From NCBI RefSeq assembly GCF_012641265.1, contig NZ_JABAHZ010000001.1, positions 372,001 through 436,000 of the forward strand: a DNA stretch of 64,000 bases, in the 5' to 3' direction. Below are positions 9,210 through 18,539 of the stretch, piece after piece (positions within the stretch are counted from its first letter, which is position 1; every line of letters begins with the position of its first letter). The notes under the pieces are model-generated. The model had not been told where the DNA came from and made no database searches. It saw nothing but the letters and a program-made list of their open reading frames with translations. The translations under genes and the position numbers were made by a program. Origin of the DNA: Chitinophaga eiseniae. GTDB taxonomy: Bacteria > Bacteroidota > Bacteroidia > Chitinophagales > Chitinophagaceae.

Positions 9210-12200
9210 TTAGAAACCTACCATTACTCCCAGGTTATATACCTTCTGAACAGGATATCCCAGGCCGGAGTCGCCCATTTCGGGGTCCCATAAGTTGAAG
9301 GCGCTGAGCTTAAAGAGATTCAGCCCGTTCGCATAGATACGGCCACTGGTGAGGCGTAATTTTTTCAGCAGGTTGCCGGTGAGGTTATAACCGATTTCGG
9401 CCGATTTCATACGGAGGAAAGAACCATCTCTCAGCCACCAGGTGGAGGTTTGGCTATTATTTTCCGAGATGATGGTGTTCAACCGGGGCCAGAACGCATA
9501 GGAGTTGCGGTTATCTTCTGACCAGTGACTGTCGGCAATGGCCTGCAGCAAGCCGTTCTGGTTACCGCCATTCAGGTAAAACGGCGTTGTATTGGCGGAA
9601 TTGATAATGAAAGAAGACCGCGCAGAGCCCTGGAAGAAGGTGCTGATGTCGAAGTTTTTATACCCGATGGAGAAGCCGAAACCATAAATGATTTCCGGCG
9701 TATAGGGGTGACCGATAGGTACGTAATCGGCATTGGTAATTTTCCCGTCTCCGTTAATGTCCCGGTATTTAATATCTCCCGCCATAATATTTCCATATTG
9801 CATAGGAGAGTTGTTCACTTCCGCCTGGTCTATAAACAGTTTCTCTGCAATCAATCCGTATATCTGTCCCAGTGAGTTGCCCACTTTCGACAAGTTGCGG
9901 TTATTGTCGGCGTACTGCGGTTCTTCATTCACCAGCAGCTTGCTTTTGGCATAGGTGAAGGTACCGCGACCCTGTATCCACAGGGAGTTGTTGAATGTTT
10001 TACGATAGTCGAGTATCAGGTCTACTCCTTTGCTGGAAGCCTTGCCCGCATTGGAAGAAATGTCGGCCCTCAATCCCATGGAGGTTGGCACCGTACTTCT
10101 TACCATCAGGATATTGCTACGTTGTTGTTCATAGGCATCTACCGTTATGGTGAGGTTTTTGAAGATGGTTAAGTCCATACCGATGTTGGTTTGTTTAGAC
10201 ATCTCCCAGGTAATATTCCTGTTTTCATACCGGCTGATACCCACGGTAGGCCGGCTATAATTAAAGTTGGTACCGAAATATCCGGCGTTGGCGGCATCCA
10301 GTTTTACATTCGACAGATAGAAGAAGCGGTCGTTGGCATTACCAATCTGGTCGTTACCCACCAGGCCATAAGTAAAGCGGAACTTCAGCTGGTCAATAGT
10401 TTTAGCCAGTGGTTGAAAGAATTTTTCATTCGATACGATCCATCCACCCCCTATAGATGGGAAGAAGCCAAACCGGTGATTGGCGGCAAATCTTTCTGAT
10501 CCATTATAGCCAAAGTTGAATTCGAACAGGTAACGATTGTCATAGCCATAGGTAAACCTTCCGGATACGCCCTGGTTCCTGGCAGGCAGCGATAGCTGCA
10601 GGGAAGATGCGTTGCCGGTAAGGAAATTGCGGAGAGTACCGATCAGCATACCGCCCACGGCATGTTTTTCATTGAATATCCTGGAATAGTTCACCGCCGC
10701 TTCTACATAAGTAGTGGTATTTACATTTTTATCGCCGGGCGAATAGGTGAGGTATTCGGTGGGGGTAGGGCCCACACTACCTACAGCGCCATCATTGATC
10801 AGGCTTAAGCCGGTGAATTTACCATCTATCGCATTGGTTTGATAATAGTAAGGACTGTATTGACGGGATACTGCAAAGTCGGCATAGCGTGTGGTATAGG
10901 CCATCATCCTGGCAGAAAGGCCAGGGGTGAGGGATTCCAGGTTTTGCCTCAGGCTCAGTTGCGCCGTGAGGGTACTGTTGTTGGAGGCCTGGAAGCCGGA
11001 AATGGACTGGGCATAAGGATTTACATACAGTCCACCACCCCCCGGAATGAGGGCGTTACCAAACAACGGATGTTTGGCATAGGGCATGAGTTCCGCGGGG
11101 TATACCGCCGGAAACGCCACCGGGTTACTCCAGATGGCATTGTAAAAGGTGCGTGCGCCGCCGCCAATGGGACCATTATAATCGTCGAACTGACCTTTAA
11201 GGCTTACCAGCGCTTCGGTAGATTTGGTAAGGTTTAAGGTAACGTTAGACAGGATAGAATAGGAGCGTAGTTTAATGTTATTGCTGAAATTATTGAGCGG
11301 ATTTTCTTTCAGTATACCATTATCAATATTATAGGTCATGGCCAGGTAGTATTTGGCCCGTTCGGAGCCTCCGCTGGCATTGATGTTATATCGTTGGTTG
11401 TTGGTGTTGTCTTTAATGAGCTGTTGTATCCAGTTGTTGTTAGGATACTGGAGCGGATCATCGCCAGCGGCGGTGTGGTCAATTTTATTTTGGGAATAGG
11501 GAAGTACGCCCAGCGGATTGCGGGTCAATACGGCTTCGTTGGCCAATTTCATATAGGTGATGTTATCGGCCAGTTTGAAGTTCTGGGTGTTGGCAGAGTT
11601 GGAGCTTTCTGCGCGGAAGTTGAACCGCATTTTTCCCAGGTTCCCTGTTTTGGTAGTCACCAGTATCACGCCGTTGGCGCCCCTGGCGCCATAGAGGGAG
11701 GAAGCGGTAGCATCTTTCAATACCGAAAAACCGGCAATATCATCGGGTTGCAGGCGGGCGAGGTCCCGGGAGGAAGATTCGATGTTATCGATCAGGATCA
11801 GCGGATCTACTTTTCCGGCTCCGAAGGTACCTACGCCCCTGACAAAGAACTGGGCATTATCGGCGCCCGGCTCTCCACTGCGCTGGTAGGAGATCACGCC
11901 GGGGATTCTACCGGCCATCATAGTGGTGAGGTTGCCGGTAGGCCCCTTGAGCTCTTTCGGCTCAATCGACGTGATGGAGCTGACCATGCTGATTTTTTTC
12001 TGGGTACCATAGGCTACCACTACTACGTCCTTGATGGTGTTGTCTTTGGCCGACAAAGATATTTCGTAGGTATTGATCCCGTTTTTTACGGGGATTTCCC
12101 TGGAAATGTAACCCACATATTGCACGACCAATACGCTGTTGTCGTTCGACAGCTTTAAGGTAAAGTGACCGTCCTGGTCTGTTTTAGTCCCGGTGGTGGT

Positions 12201-12689
12201 GCCTTTCAGCATCACGGTAGCCATAGGCAGCGGTGACTTATCATCCGACAGTACCACCCCGGATACCAGGTGTTCGGTGGGTGCTCCACGCAGTTTTACG
12301 TCGGCCGCCTTGCTTTCAGGGACCGTTTTTTCCACCCGCTTAATTAAGATCACTTTCTTTTTCAGCTCATACGATAAGTTTTTTTCTTTCAGGATGTCGC
12401 TCAGTACGGTGGTCACCCTGGCCCGGGTATAATCGATCGGGCCCGCCACCACTTCGCGTTTCAACAGCTCATCACTATAAAAAAAGGTGAAATCTGTTTG
12501 CTTTTCAATGGCCTGGAAAATACTTTCCAGGGTCATGTTACTCCCCTTGATGGTCACAGTGGGAACGGGAGGAACTGGTTGCTGACCCTGTGTCAGGACA
12601 GAAAGAAAGAGCAAAAAAGTGAGCATAAAGTAACTCCTGCCGGCAAGACATCGCCTGGTAGTTTTCAGTAACGGGATACTTCTTTTCAT
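9210..12689 (-). CDS. SusC/RagA TonB-linked outer-membrane channel with STN domain
   Basis: TonB-dependent import channel of 1159 residues. The frame is open further upstream, but MKRSIPLLKTTRRC followed by a signal peptide ending near LTQGQ marks the start. Domains in order: an STN (secretin/TonB short N-terminal) domain at about 50-105 with FQAIEKQTDFTFFYSDELL; a CarboxypepD_reg-like beta domain at about 135-220; the SusC signature and plug at about 230-350 including GARGANGVILVTTK; and the beta barrel to the C-terminus. The STN domain usually contacts a FecR anti-sigma factor, which fits the divergent FecI/FecR genes 230 bp away. It forms a SusCD pair with the next gene and is likely induced by its own substrate through that signalling route. 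Confidence 0.95.
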   Translation of the reverse strand: MKRSIPLLKTTRRCLAGRSYFMLTFLLFLSVLTQGQQPVPPVPTVTIKGSNMTLESIFQAIEKQTDFTFFYSDELLKREVVAGPIDYTRARVTTVLSDILKEKNLSYELKKKVILIKRVEKTVPESKAADVKLRGAPTEHLVSGVVLSDDKSPLPMATVMLKGTTTGTKTDQDGHFTLKLSNDNSVLVVQYVGYISREIPVKNGINTYEISLSAKDNTIKDVVVVAYGTQKKISMVSSITSIEPKELKGPTGNLTTMMAGRIPGVISYQRSGEPGADNAQFFVRGVGTFGAGKVDPLILIDNIESSSRDLARLQPDDIAGFSVLKDATASSLYGARGANGVILVTTKTGNLGKMRFNFRAESSNSANTQNFKLADNITYMKLANEAVLTRNPLGVLPYSQNKIDHTAAGDDPLQYPNNNWIQQLIKDNTNNQRYNINASGGSERAKYYLAMTYNIDNGILKENPLNNFSNNIKLRSYSILSNVTLNLTKSTEALVSLKGQFDDYNGPIGGGARTFYNAIWSNPVAFPAVYPAELMPYAKHPLFGNALIPGGGGLYVNPYAQSISGFQASNNSTLTAQLSLRQNLESLTPGLSARMMAYTTRYADFAVSRQYSPYYYQTNAIDGKFTGLSLINDGAVGSVGPTPTEYLTYSPGDKNVNTTTYVEAAVNYSRIFNEKHAVGGMLIGTLRNFLTGNASSLQLSLPARNQGVSGRFTYGYDNRYLFEFNFGYNGSERFAANHRFGFFPSIGGGWIVSNEKFFQPLAKTIDQLKFRFTYGLVGNDQIGNANDRFFYLSNVKLDAANAGYFGTNFNYSRPTVGISRYENRNITWEMSKQTNIGMDLTIFKNLTITVDAYEQQRSNILMVRSTVPTSMGLRADISSNAGKASSKGVDLILDYRKTFNNSLWIQGRGTFTYAKSKLLVNEEPQYADNNRNLSKVGNSLGQIYGLIAEKLFIDQAEVNNSPMQYGNIMAGDIKYRDINGDGKITNADYVPIGHPYTPEIIYGFGFSIGYKNFDISTFFQGSARSSFIINSANTTPFYLNGGNQNGLLQAIADSHWSEDNRNSYAFWPRLNTIISENNSQTSTWWLRDGSFLRMKSAEIGYNLTGNLLKKLRLTSGRIYANGLNLFKLSAFNLWDPEMGDSGLGYPVQKVYNLGVMVGF

Positions 12690-12917
12690 TTTCCTGGTTT
12701 GGTTGACAGTAAATTGTAACGTGGTAATGACTACATGCCTGAATTTGTGCGGCACTATGATAAGACGACACAATTTGAAACCGGGTGAAGAAAAATGGGG
12801 CAAAAAAAATAATAATTGTCAAATTAACATTTTATAAAACAAACTCCTTATATTTAACCACTGTATCCCAACAGATTAGCCACGTTATATAATTAAGCAG
12901 CCAAAAAAAGTATTTTT

Positions 12918-13496
12918 ATGCCTGAATATCCGGGAGATGAAGCTATACTTGCGTTATTGAAGACTGGGAATACCGGTGATGCGTTTGAATTTATTTTTAA
13001 GAAATACTACCGGTTAATGTGGACGAAGGCTTACCTGGGCACGGGTGATGCCACCGACGCAGACGACCTGGTACAATCTGTACTGAGCAGTATCTGGGAG
13101 CGGGCATTGTACCATAATATTAATGGCAGTTTAAAGAGTTACCTGCTGATATCTGTGCGCAACCAGGTAAACGACTACCACAAAGTGAAGCAGCGGGCTC
13201 TTAAAAGAATAGAGCGATATGCGGAGTTGGTAGACCAGGACTGTGTTTTCGAGTCGAGAGAACCAGATCCGGAAGACCGGTGGAGGGCACAGGAACAGCT
13301 GCACCGGCAGTTGCACGAGCTGCTGGAAGAGTTACCTACCCAACGCCAGCGGGCATTTACCCTGGTATACATGCAGCAGAAAAAATATCATGAAGTAGCA
13401 GATAATATGGGTATCAGCGTTAATTCGCTCAAAACCCATCTGAAGATTGCGGTGAAAACGCTGCGTAATAAGCTGTTTCCGCCTATTGTTGAGTAA
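12918..13496 (+). CDS. ECF RNA polymerase sigma factor, FecI-like
   Basis: Extracytoplasmic-function sigma factor of 192 residues. Region 2 spans about 10-80 (FEFIFKKYYRLMWTKAYL, then DADDLVQSVLSSIWER). Region 4 spans about 130-190 with LPTQRQRAFTLVYMQ and the DNA-reading helix near MGISVNSLKTHL. It is divergent from the SusC gene and 47 bp upstream of a FecR gene, the standard order for cell-surface signalling in Bacteroidota. The model is that substrate binding to SusC is relayed by its STN domain to FecR, releasing this sigma factor to transcribe the SusCD operon. A TATATTTA box at 12849-12856 may be part of its own promoter. Confidence 0.92.
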   Translation: MPEYPGDEAILALLKTGNTGDAFEFIFKKYYRLMWTKAYLGTGDATDADDLVQSVLSSIWERALYHNINGSLKSYLLISVRNQVNDYHKVKQRALKRIERYAELVDQDCVFESREPDPEDRWRAQEQLHRQLHELLEELPTQRQRAFTLVYMQQKKYHEVADNMGISVNSLKTHLKIAVKTLRNKLFPPIVE

Positions 13497-13543
13497 ACGT
13501 TTTTATCACCGTTACCCATTTATCTTTCAAGCTTTTCAAACCA

Positions 13544-14707
13544 ATGATACCCGACCAGGAATATATAGAGCAGTTAATGCTGGAGAAATTGTCCGGAGAT
13601 ATTACCCCGGAAGATGACCACCTGCTCCTGCAATTAATGGAAAAATACCCCGTGGTGGCCAGCCGTTTTCACGGTCTGGAACAGCAGCTGCATCATCCGG
13701 ATGCCCGGCAATACCTGGATAACCTGGATGAAGCACAGTTGTGGGAAGCGCGCAGGCACCTGTTTCAGCAAACGCCGGTGCGACCTATCCGCCGCCAGTG
13801 GCTATACCGTGCCGCCGCCGTAACTTTAATATTGCTATCAGGCAGCGTGTTGGGCTATCTTTTCTACCCGGATCGTTCCGCCATGCCGGAGGCCAAAAAT
13901 AACCCACCCGCTGTGGAGCCCCGTATTATGTTGCAACTGGCCAGTGGTGAAACCATCGACCTTTCTGATACCACCCAGGCGTCCCTATTACATGTAGGCG
14001 CCGCACAGATGCATCTGTCGGCCCAGGGCATGCAATACGAGGCGAGGGCCAGCGACACCAGCACGGCGATGAACCGGTTGCAGGTGCCCGCCGGGAGGGA
14101 CTATAAACTCACCTTGTCAGACAGTACCGAAGTATGGTTAAATGCCATGTCTGAAATCCGTTTTCCCGTGGCATTCAATAGCCGCAGCAGGGAAGTGTTT
14201 GTGAGCGGGGAAGCTTATTTTACGGTGAAGAAAGAATCGAACCGGCCTTTTATTGTGCATACCGGGCAGGTATCCGTTAATGTGCTGGGCACAACATTTA
14301 ACGTAAACACCTATACGAATACGCATCCTAAAATTTCATTGGCCAGTGGCAAGGTGTCGTTGCAAAATACGGCCAGCAGGGAAACGGTGCAGCTAACTCC
14401 CGGTTATGAGGCCATCCTGAATATCCCCTCCGGTAAAGGATTTCAGGTCGGTGAGTTCAATCCCCGGAACACCCTCTCCTGGATGGAAGGAAAATATTAT
14501 TTCAAAAACAGTTCCCTGAAAGAAATTGCGGCCGTGATCAAACGCCTCTTTGATACCAACGTAGTATTTAATACGCCTGGTGCAGAAAATGTCAGCATTA
14601 CCGGCGTACTGGTGAAGAAGGACGGGCTGATGGAATTTATGGATAACCTCTCTAAAACAACAGATGTCAGGTACCAGCTGACAGATGGGGTATTACATAT
14701 TCTTTGA
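13544..14707 (+). CDS. FecR-family anti-sigma factor
   Basis: Inner-membrane anti-sigma factor of 387 residues. The N-terminal cytoplasmic part (1-85) should hold the sigma factor encoded just upstream. A single membrane segment lies at about 87-107 (AAAVTLILLSGSVLGYLFY). The periplasmic FecR domain covers about 180-290 with AGRDYKLTLSDSTEVWLNA and VFVSGEAYFTV. The C-terminal domain (about 315-387) is the DUF4974/STN-like module with FKNSSLKEIAAVIKRLFD. Its partner by context is the STN domain of the divergent SusC. Length and order are normal for the family. A long palindrome lies immediately downstream. Confidence 0.93.
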   Translation: MIPDQEYIEQLMLEKLSGDITPEDDHLLLQLMEKYPVVASRFHGLEQQLHHPDARQYLDNLDEAQLWEARRHLFQQTPVRPIRRQWLYRAAAVTLILLSGSVLGYLFYPDRSAMPEAKNNPPAVEPRIMLQLASGETIDLSDTTQASLLHVGAAQMHLSAQGMQYEARASDTSTAMNRLQVPAGRDYKLTLSDSTEVWLNAMSEIRFPVAFNSRSREVFVSGEAYFTVKKESNRPFIVHTGQVSVNVLGTTFNVNTYTNTHPKISLASGKVSLQNTASRETVQLTPGYEAILNIPSGKGFQVGEFNPRNTLSWMEGKYYFKNSSLKEIAAVIKRLFDTNVVFNTPGAENVSITGVLVKKDGLMEFMDNLSKTTDVRYQLTDGVLHIL

Positions 14708-14750
14708 TGAATAGTCATTGTGACGTTTATTTTAGAAAAGCAGAAGGCAT

Positions 14751-14846
14751 AAAGCGGAAAGCAAAAAGCTATTGTGGAGTAGAACTTAGCGAGTATTTAA
14801 AATTCGCTTTAATCATTCTCCACAATAGCTTTTTGCTTTCCGCTTT
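14751..14846. repeat. Long perfect palindrome, 29-bp arms, between convergent genes
   Basis: The left arm at 14751-14779 (starting AAAGCGGAAAGCAAAAAGC) is perfectly complementary to the right arm at 14818-14846. The 38-base loop contains a smaller hairpin, AGCGA (14788-14792) with TCGCT (14804-14808). It lies between the 3' ends of the FecR and TPR genes, so it can act as a two-way terminator. Its arms are much longer than a terminator needs, which suggests a mobile or repetitive origin. Confidence 0.8.
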
Positions 14847-14853
14847 CAGCTTC

Positions 14854-16713
14854 TTAAAAATCACATGTTTTAATCAACCCATTCGCCAGTGTAATTTTTT
14901 TCGTTTCTCCATCTTCTTTTATCTCTACAAATTTCTCTAACCGCTGGGAGCGGGCTACGAGGTAGTCCTGGTCATAGTAGTAATTGGTGATCTCCCTTAC
15001 AGGGCCATTTTGCCAGGAGTCGGAACCGGTGTATATCCTGGCGGTTTTCCGTTGGTTAAAGCTGTGAACCAGCTGTATAAAATATTTGCCGGGTTTCAGG
15101 CCTTCGAAGGCAAAGCGGCCATCGCTGCCGCTGATAGCGGTAATGGCGTATTGGTTGGCTTCTTTCGACATGAATACACTAGTATTTTTACCTTCTTTCT
15201 TTTCACGTAATTCGTACCACTCTTCCAGGTAGGGTGTTACGGGAAGCAGCACCACTTTTACCCCGGCAGCGCTGAATATCAGCCCGTCTTTTTTCGTGCA
15301 GGCACGTCCTACGATCTTTGATAAACCCCTTCCCAGCGCTGCTTCGGCCAGTTTGGGGTCGAAGGTGCCTGGGGGGTATATTTCCTTTCGTGTATTGGCT
15401 GCTGTAGCCGATAACTTACCTCCGAGGTCGGCGTATTTCTTACGATCTGCATTGGCCAGCTTGTTATTGCCCGTTGCTTCATAGGCATCGGCGCGGTTCA
15501 GGTAGGCCAGCATGTTTTTCGGATCGGCTTCAATGGCTTTGGTATAGTCGTCGATAGCCTCCGCATATTGTTGCCTGTCGTGATGTACCACGCCCCGGTT
15601 CAAATAGCCGTTGGAGGAGTGGGGATCGATCGCGATCACTTTATTGAAGTCTGCCAGGGCAGGGTCGTATTGTTGTTTATTCAGGTAAATATTCCCCCGT
15701 TCCAGGTAGGCATCGGCATATTGAGGGTCCAGCGCGATGGCGCGGTTATACTCGTTGAAGGCGGAATCCACCTGCTCCCAGCGTTGGTAGATATTGCCTC
15801 TGCTCACGCGGTACGGTGCTTTGTTGGGATCGAGCTTAATAGCCTGGGTATAATCGCTGAAAGCGAGGCTGGCTTTGTCCTGCATCAGGTATACATTTCC
15901 GCGGTTGCCGTATACTGAGGCGTCATTGGGCGTTAGGGTAAGTACTTTGGCATAATCTGCCAGTGCCTGGTCGTAGTTGCCTTTTTTCTTATACATCACC
16001 CCGCGGTTAAACAAGGCATCTACGTCTTTCGGATCCAGTTCCACCGCCTTGGAAAAGTCGGCGATAGCGGCGTCGTATTGTTGTTGCCCGTAGTAGATAT
16101 TTCCCCGCAGAAAATAGGGACTTGCGTAAGCCGGGTTGATGCCAATGGCCTTGCCATATTCGGTGAGGGCAGCATCTGCCTGTTTCCGGTTTTCGTAGAT
16201 ACGGCCCCGTTTTGTATAGCACAGGGCAAAGCGGGAATTGAGTTCCAGCGCTTTCGTATAGTCGGCCAGGGCAGCTTCTTCTTTCTTTTGCGCTTCATAT
16301 ATGCAGCCACGGGCATAATATTCCAGGGCCGATGCTGGAGCGGTCAGCAATTTTAGTGCTTTGTCATACGCTTTGCCGGCTGCTGCATCCTGGTGCTGAT
16401 TCTTCAGGTTGGCGCCTTCAAAGGCATAGAACACACCGTTGTTGGGACTCATTTTGATCGCTTTTTCCAGGTCGGTTTGCGCACCTGCCAGGTCGTTTTC
16501 GGCGGCCAGCGCCCGGCCGTGAATGGCATATGCCAGGCTGCTGTAAGGATTTGCATTCATGGCCGCTGTAGCCAGTGTTTTTGCCTGTTTAAAATTTCCT
16601 TCGGTCAGCTGGGTTAACGCATTGTCTGCGACGTCTTTACTTTGACCAAATACTGCTGACATAGCGCTGCTAAGCGCCAGGGCCATGACAAACCGGTTAA
16701 CCATTGGTTTCAT
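14854..16713 (-). CDS. Exported TPR-repeat protein
   Basis: A protein of 619 residues with an N-terminal signal peptide ending around SAVFGQ (residue 24), so it is probably periplasmic or surface exposed. Residues about 28-440 form roughly twelve tandem TPR units with the recurring pattern NRGNVYLMQ...A..DY.KAI.LDP. Such arrays hold protein partners rather than catalyse reactions. The C-terminal 170 residues are different: a cysteine-containing patch (VGRACTKKDGLIF) and a beta-rich segment with GRFAFEGLKPGKYFIQLVH, which resembles a SpaA- or carboxypeptidase-regulatory-like beta domain. It stands alone on the minus strand, separated from FecR by the long palindrome and divergent from the Crp-type regulator. 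I cannot assign a specific role. Confidence 0.85.
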   Translation of the reverse strand: MKPMVNRFVMALALSSAMSAVFGQSKDVADNALTQLTEGNFKQAKTLATAAMNANPYSSLAYAIHGRALAAENDLAGAQTDLEKAIKMSPNNGVFYAFEGANLKNQHQDAAAGKAYDKALKLLTAPASALEYYARGCIYEAQKKEEAALADYTKALELNSRFALCYTKRGRIYENRKQADAALTEYGKAIGINPAYASPYFLRGNIYYGQQQYDAAIADFSKAVELDPKDVDALFNRGVMYKKKGNYDQALADYAKVLTLTPNDASVYGNRGNVYLMQDKASLAFSDYTQAIKLDPNKAPYRVSRGNIYQRWEQVDSAFNEYNRAIALDPQYADAYLERGNIYLNKQQYDPALADFNKVIAIDPHSSNGYLNRGVVHHDRQQYAEAIDDYTKAIEADPKNMLAYLNRADAYEATGNNKLANADRKKYADLGGKLSATAANTRKEIYPPGTFDPKLAEAALGRGLSKIVGRACTKKDGLIFSAAGVKVVLLPVTPYLEEWYELREKKEGKNTSVFMSKEANQYAITAISGSDGRFAFEGLKPGKYFIQLVHSFNQRKTARIYTGSDSWQNGPVREITNYYYDQDYLVARSQRLEKFVEIKEDGETKKITLANGLIKTCDF

Positions 16714-17018
16714 TCAGAAATTGAGTTTATGTAACAATAAAGCTGGTACTGGGTGGCAAAGATAGGGATAAATCTGAATGGGTAAAAACAGGCCTCCGCC
16801 GGATAGGCGAGGGCTTATAACAAGGGCGTAGCGCTAGTTATTTAATCCAAGGAATTTAAATGGTTTACTCGCCGTGAATGAGGGTTAACAGCAATAAAAA
16901 GAGTAGAGAAAGTTGTTTGTTGGGTTTCATAAGACCTATTTGTGGGTTAAATACTTTCTCAAACAAGCTGTTCGCGCAAAAGTTCAATGACCCAGTATAT
17001 TTGTAACTTACAGGCCAT
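16714..17018. other. Divergent intergenic region
   Basis: A 305-bp stretch between the TPR gene and the Crp/Fnr gene. It contains the likely promoter of the regulator. A tiny minus-strand frame at 16865-16930 would encode 21 hydrophobic residues resembling a bare signal peptide (MKPNKQLSLLFLLLL...). I see no other gene, repeat or RNA in it. Confidence 0.5.
16996..17003 (+). promoter_or_regulatory. Probable -7 box of the Crp/Fnr regulator
   Basis: TATATTTG matches the Bacteroidota -7 consensus TAnnTTTG and ends 15 bp before the start codon. The -33 element is weak (TTC at 16971-16973, 22 bp upstream). Confidence 0.5.
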
Positions 17019-17666
17019 ATGGATCAGAAAGCAGCGATTCTCCGTTATCTTACCCGGCACTTTCCTATGCTGGACACACATTTGCAGGAACACCTGTCGG
17101 CCGTAGGCCTGTTGAAAGAAGTAGCCGCCGGCACGGTGCTCATGAAGCAGGGACAGTATATCAAATACACCATGCTGGTGCTCGAAGGTCGTATCAAGTT
17201 ATACCGGGAAGGAGAGGATGCGGGTGAATTCTTTATGTATTACCTGGAGCCGGGCGATGCCTGTGCTATTTCCATGGTTTGTATCGCCTCCGGTAAATCC
17301 AGCGAGGTAATGGCCAAAGCAATAGAGGATGCGGTAGTGCTGATGATACCGGTACAACATATGGAAGCCCTGATGAAAGATTATAAGAGCTGGTACCAGT
17401 TTGTGATAGAATCTTACCGCCGGCGTTTCGAAGAGTTACTGATGGTACTGGACAGCACCGTTTTTAAAAGTATGGATGAGCGGCTGCTCAACTATATCCG
17501 CGAGCAATCCAGGCAGCTGCAAACCCGTGAGTTGAAGTTAACCCACCAGGAAATTGCCAGCGACCTTAACTCCTCCCGGGAAGTAATTTCCCGCCTGCTG
17601 AAGAAAATGGAACAGAAAGGCATGGTAAAACTATACCGGAATTATATTGCCGTGTTGACTGTGTAA
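17019..17666 (+). CDS. Crp/Fnr-family transcriptional regulator
   Basis: DNA-binding regulator of 215 residues. A cyclic-nucleotide-binding-like beta barrel spans about 20-120 (GTVLMKQGQYIKYTMLVLEG, then YLEPGDACAISMVC), a dimerisation helix about 125-155, and a Crp-type winged helix-turn-helix about 160-215 with LTHQEIASDLNSSREVISRL. It has one cysteine near CAISMVC but no N-terminal Fe-S cysteine cluster, so it is not a classical Fnr oxygen sensor. It directly precedes sulfur transport and persulfide oxidation genes, which suggests that it senses a sulfur or redox state and controls them. A repeated word with Crp-like dyad symmetry (17662-17681 and 18520-18539) is a good candidate for its binding site. 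Confidence 0.9.
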   Translation: MDQKAAILRYLTRHFPMLDTHLQEHLSAVGLLKEVAAGTVLMKQGQYIKYTMLVLEGRIKLYREGEDAGEFFMYYLEPGDACAISMVCIASGKSSEVMAKAIEDAVVLMIPVQHMEALMKDYKSWYQFVIESYRRRFEELLMVLDSTVFKSMDERLLNYIREQSRQLQTRELKLTHQEIASDLNSSREVISRLLKKMEQKGMVKLYRNYIAVLTV

Positions 17667-17681
17667 CCAAAGTCACCAACT
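17662..17681 (+). promoter_or_regulatory. Candidate Crp/Fnr operator, copy 1
   Basis: The word TGTAACCAAAGTCACCAACT occurs here and again, identically, at 18520-18539. Its core GTAAC-caaa-GTCAC is an imperfect dyad and resembles the Crp site TGTGA-N6-TCACA. It overlaps the stop codon of the regulator and lies 29 bp before the TauE-like start. A -7-like octamer, TAATATTG (17699-17706), begins 17 bp after it. Confidence 0.6.
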
Positions 17682-17710
17682 TTGGCAGACGCCCACCGTA
17701 ATATTGCGGT

Positions 17711-18511
17711 ATGGAAACGATAGGTTATATAGCGGCTGCCTTCATTGGCATTTCGCTCGGTTTAATTGGAGGAGGAGGATCTATTCTTACGTTACCGGTG
17801 TTGGTATATCTCTTTGGTATCCCGCCGGGCCTGGCCACCAGTTATTCCCTGTTTATTGTAGGCGCCACCAGCCTGATTGGTGCGGCAGGCAGTTTCAAAC
17901 GTAAACAGGTGGATGTACGGGTGGCCCTGTTATTGGGAATTCCGGCGATTGCCACCGTGTTCATTACCCGTCGCCTGCTCATTCCCGCACTCCCTTTAAA
18001 TTTATTTTATATTAATGATGTTCCTGTTACGAGGGAACTGGCTACCATGTTGCTTTTTGCCGCATTAATGCTGGCAGCCTCCCTGTTCATGATCCGCGGA
18101 CGTCAACCAGCGGTTGAAACACCCGCTGCGCCAATGACTGGCGGTCAGCAAGCAGCATTGGCCGGGTATGGTATTGGTATAGGCCTGGTAACGGGACTAC
18201 TGGGCGCCGGTGGCGGATTCCTCATCATCCCCGCGCTGATATTACTCGCCGGGCTGCCTATGAAAAAAGCCGTAGGCACCTCTTTACTGATTATGACCCT
18301 GAGCACGGGCATCGGTTTTATGGGTGATACGGCATTAGCAGACATTCATTGGTCTTTGCTACTGGTTATTACGGCTATAGCAGTAGCGGGTATTATTCTC
18401 GGAGGGAAGCTGGCCACCCGGATAGGCAGTCATCAGCTGAAAACTGCCTTTGGGTGGTTTGTACTGGCCATGGGCGTTTATGTGATCTTGTTGGAAACAG
18501 TGCTGAAATAA
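17711..18511 (+). CDS. TauE/SafE-family sulfite or sulfonate exporter
   Basis: Inner-membrane transporter of 266 residues built from two homologous halves, each opening with a glycine-rich helix: GLIGGGGSILTLPVLVYL near residues 18-36 and GLLGAGGGFLIIPALILL near 155-172. About eight hydrophobic segments are visible. Family members export sulfite or sulfoacetate, or move other sulfur anions. The neighbours (Crp-type regulator, YeeE/YedE pair, persulfide dioxygenase-rhodanese) point to sulfite export after sulfide or thiosulfate oxidation. METIGYIAAAF is the usual family start. The start lies only 4 bp from the -7-like octamer, so the transcript could be nearly leaderless. Confidence 0.88.
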   Translation: METIGYIAAAFIGISLGLIGGGGSILTLPVLVYLFGIPPGLATSYSLFIVGATSLIGAAGSFKRKQVDVRVALLLGIPAIATVFITRRLLIPALPLNLFYINDVPVTRELATMLLFAALMLAASLFMIRGRQPAVETPAAPMTGGQQAALAGYGIGIGLVTGLLGAGGGFLIIPALILLAGLPMKKAVGTSLLIMTLSTGIGFMGDTALADIHWSLLLVITAIAVAGIILGGKLATRIGSHQLKTAFGWFVLAMGVYVILLETVLK

Positions 18512-18519
18512 AGACACTC

Positions 18520-18539
18520 TGTAACCAAAGTCACCAACT
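18520..18539 (+). promoter_or_regulatory. Candidate Crp/Fnr operator, copy 2
   Basis: Second identical copy of the 20-bp word found at 17662-17681, located between the TauE-like and YeeE-like genes. As in copy 1, a -7-like octamer starts exactly 17 bp downstream (CAACTTTG, 18557-18564). The fixed spacing supports an activator site of about -45 to -26 relative to transcription start. Confidence 0.62.

Noticed and set aside
16865..16930. 21-codon minus-strand frame MKPNKQLSLLFLLLL...
   Set aside because: Looks like a signal peptide with nothing behind it; no promoter or conservation evidence, so probably chance or a remnant.
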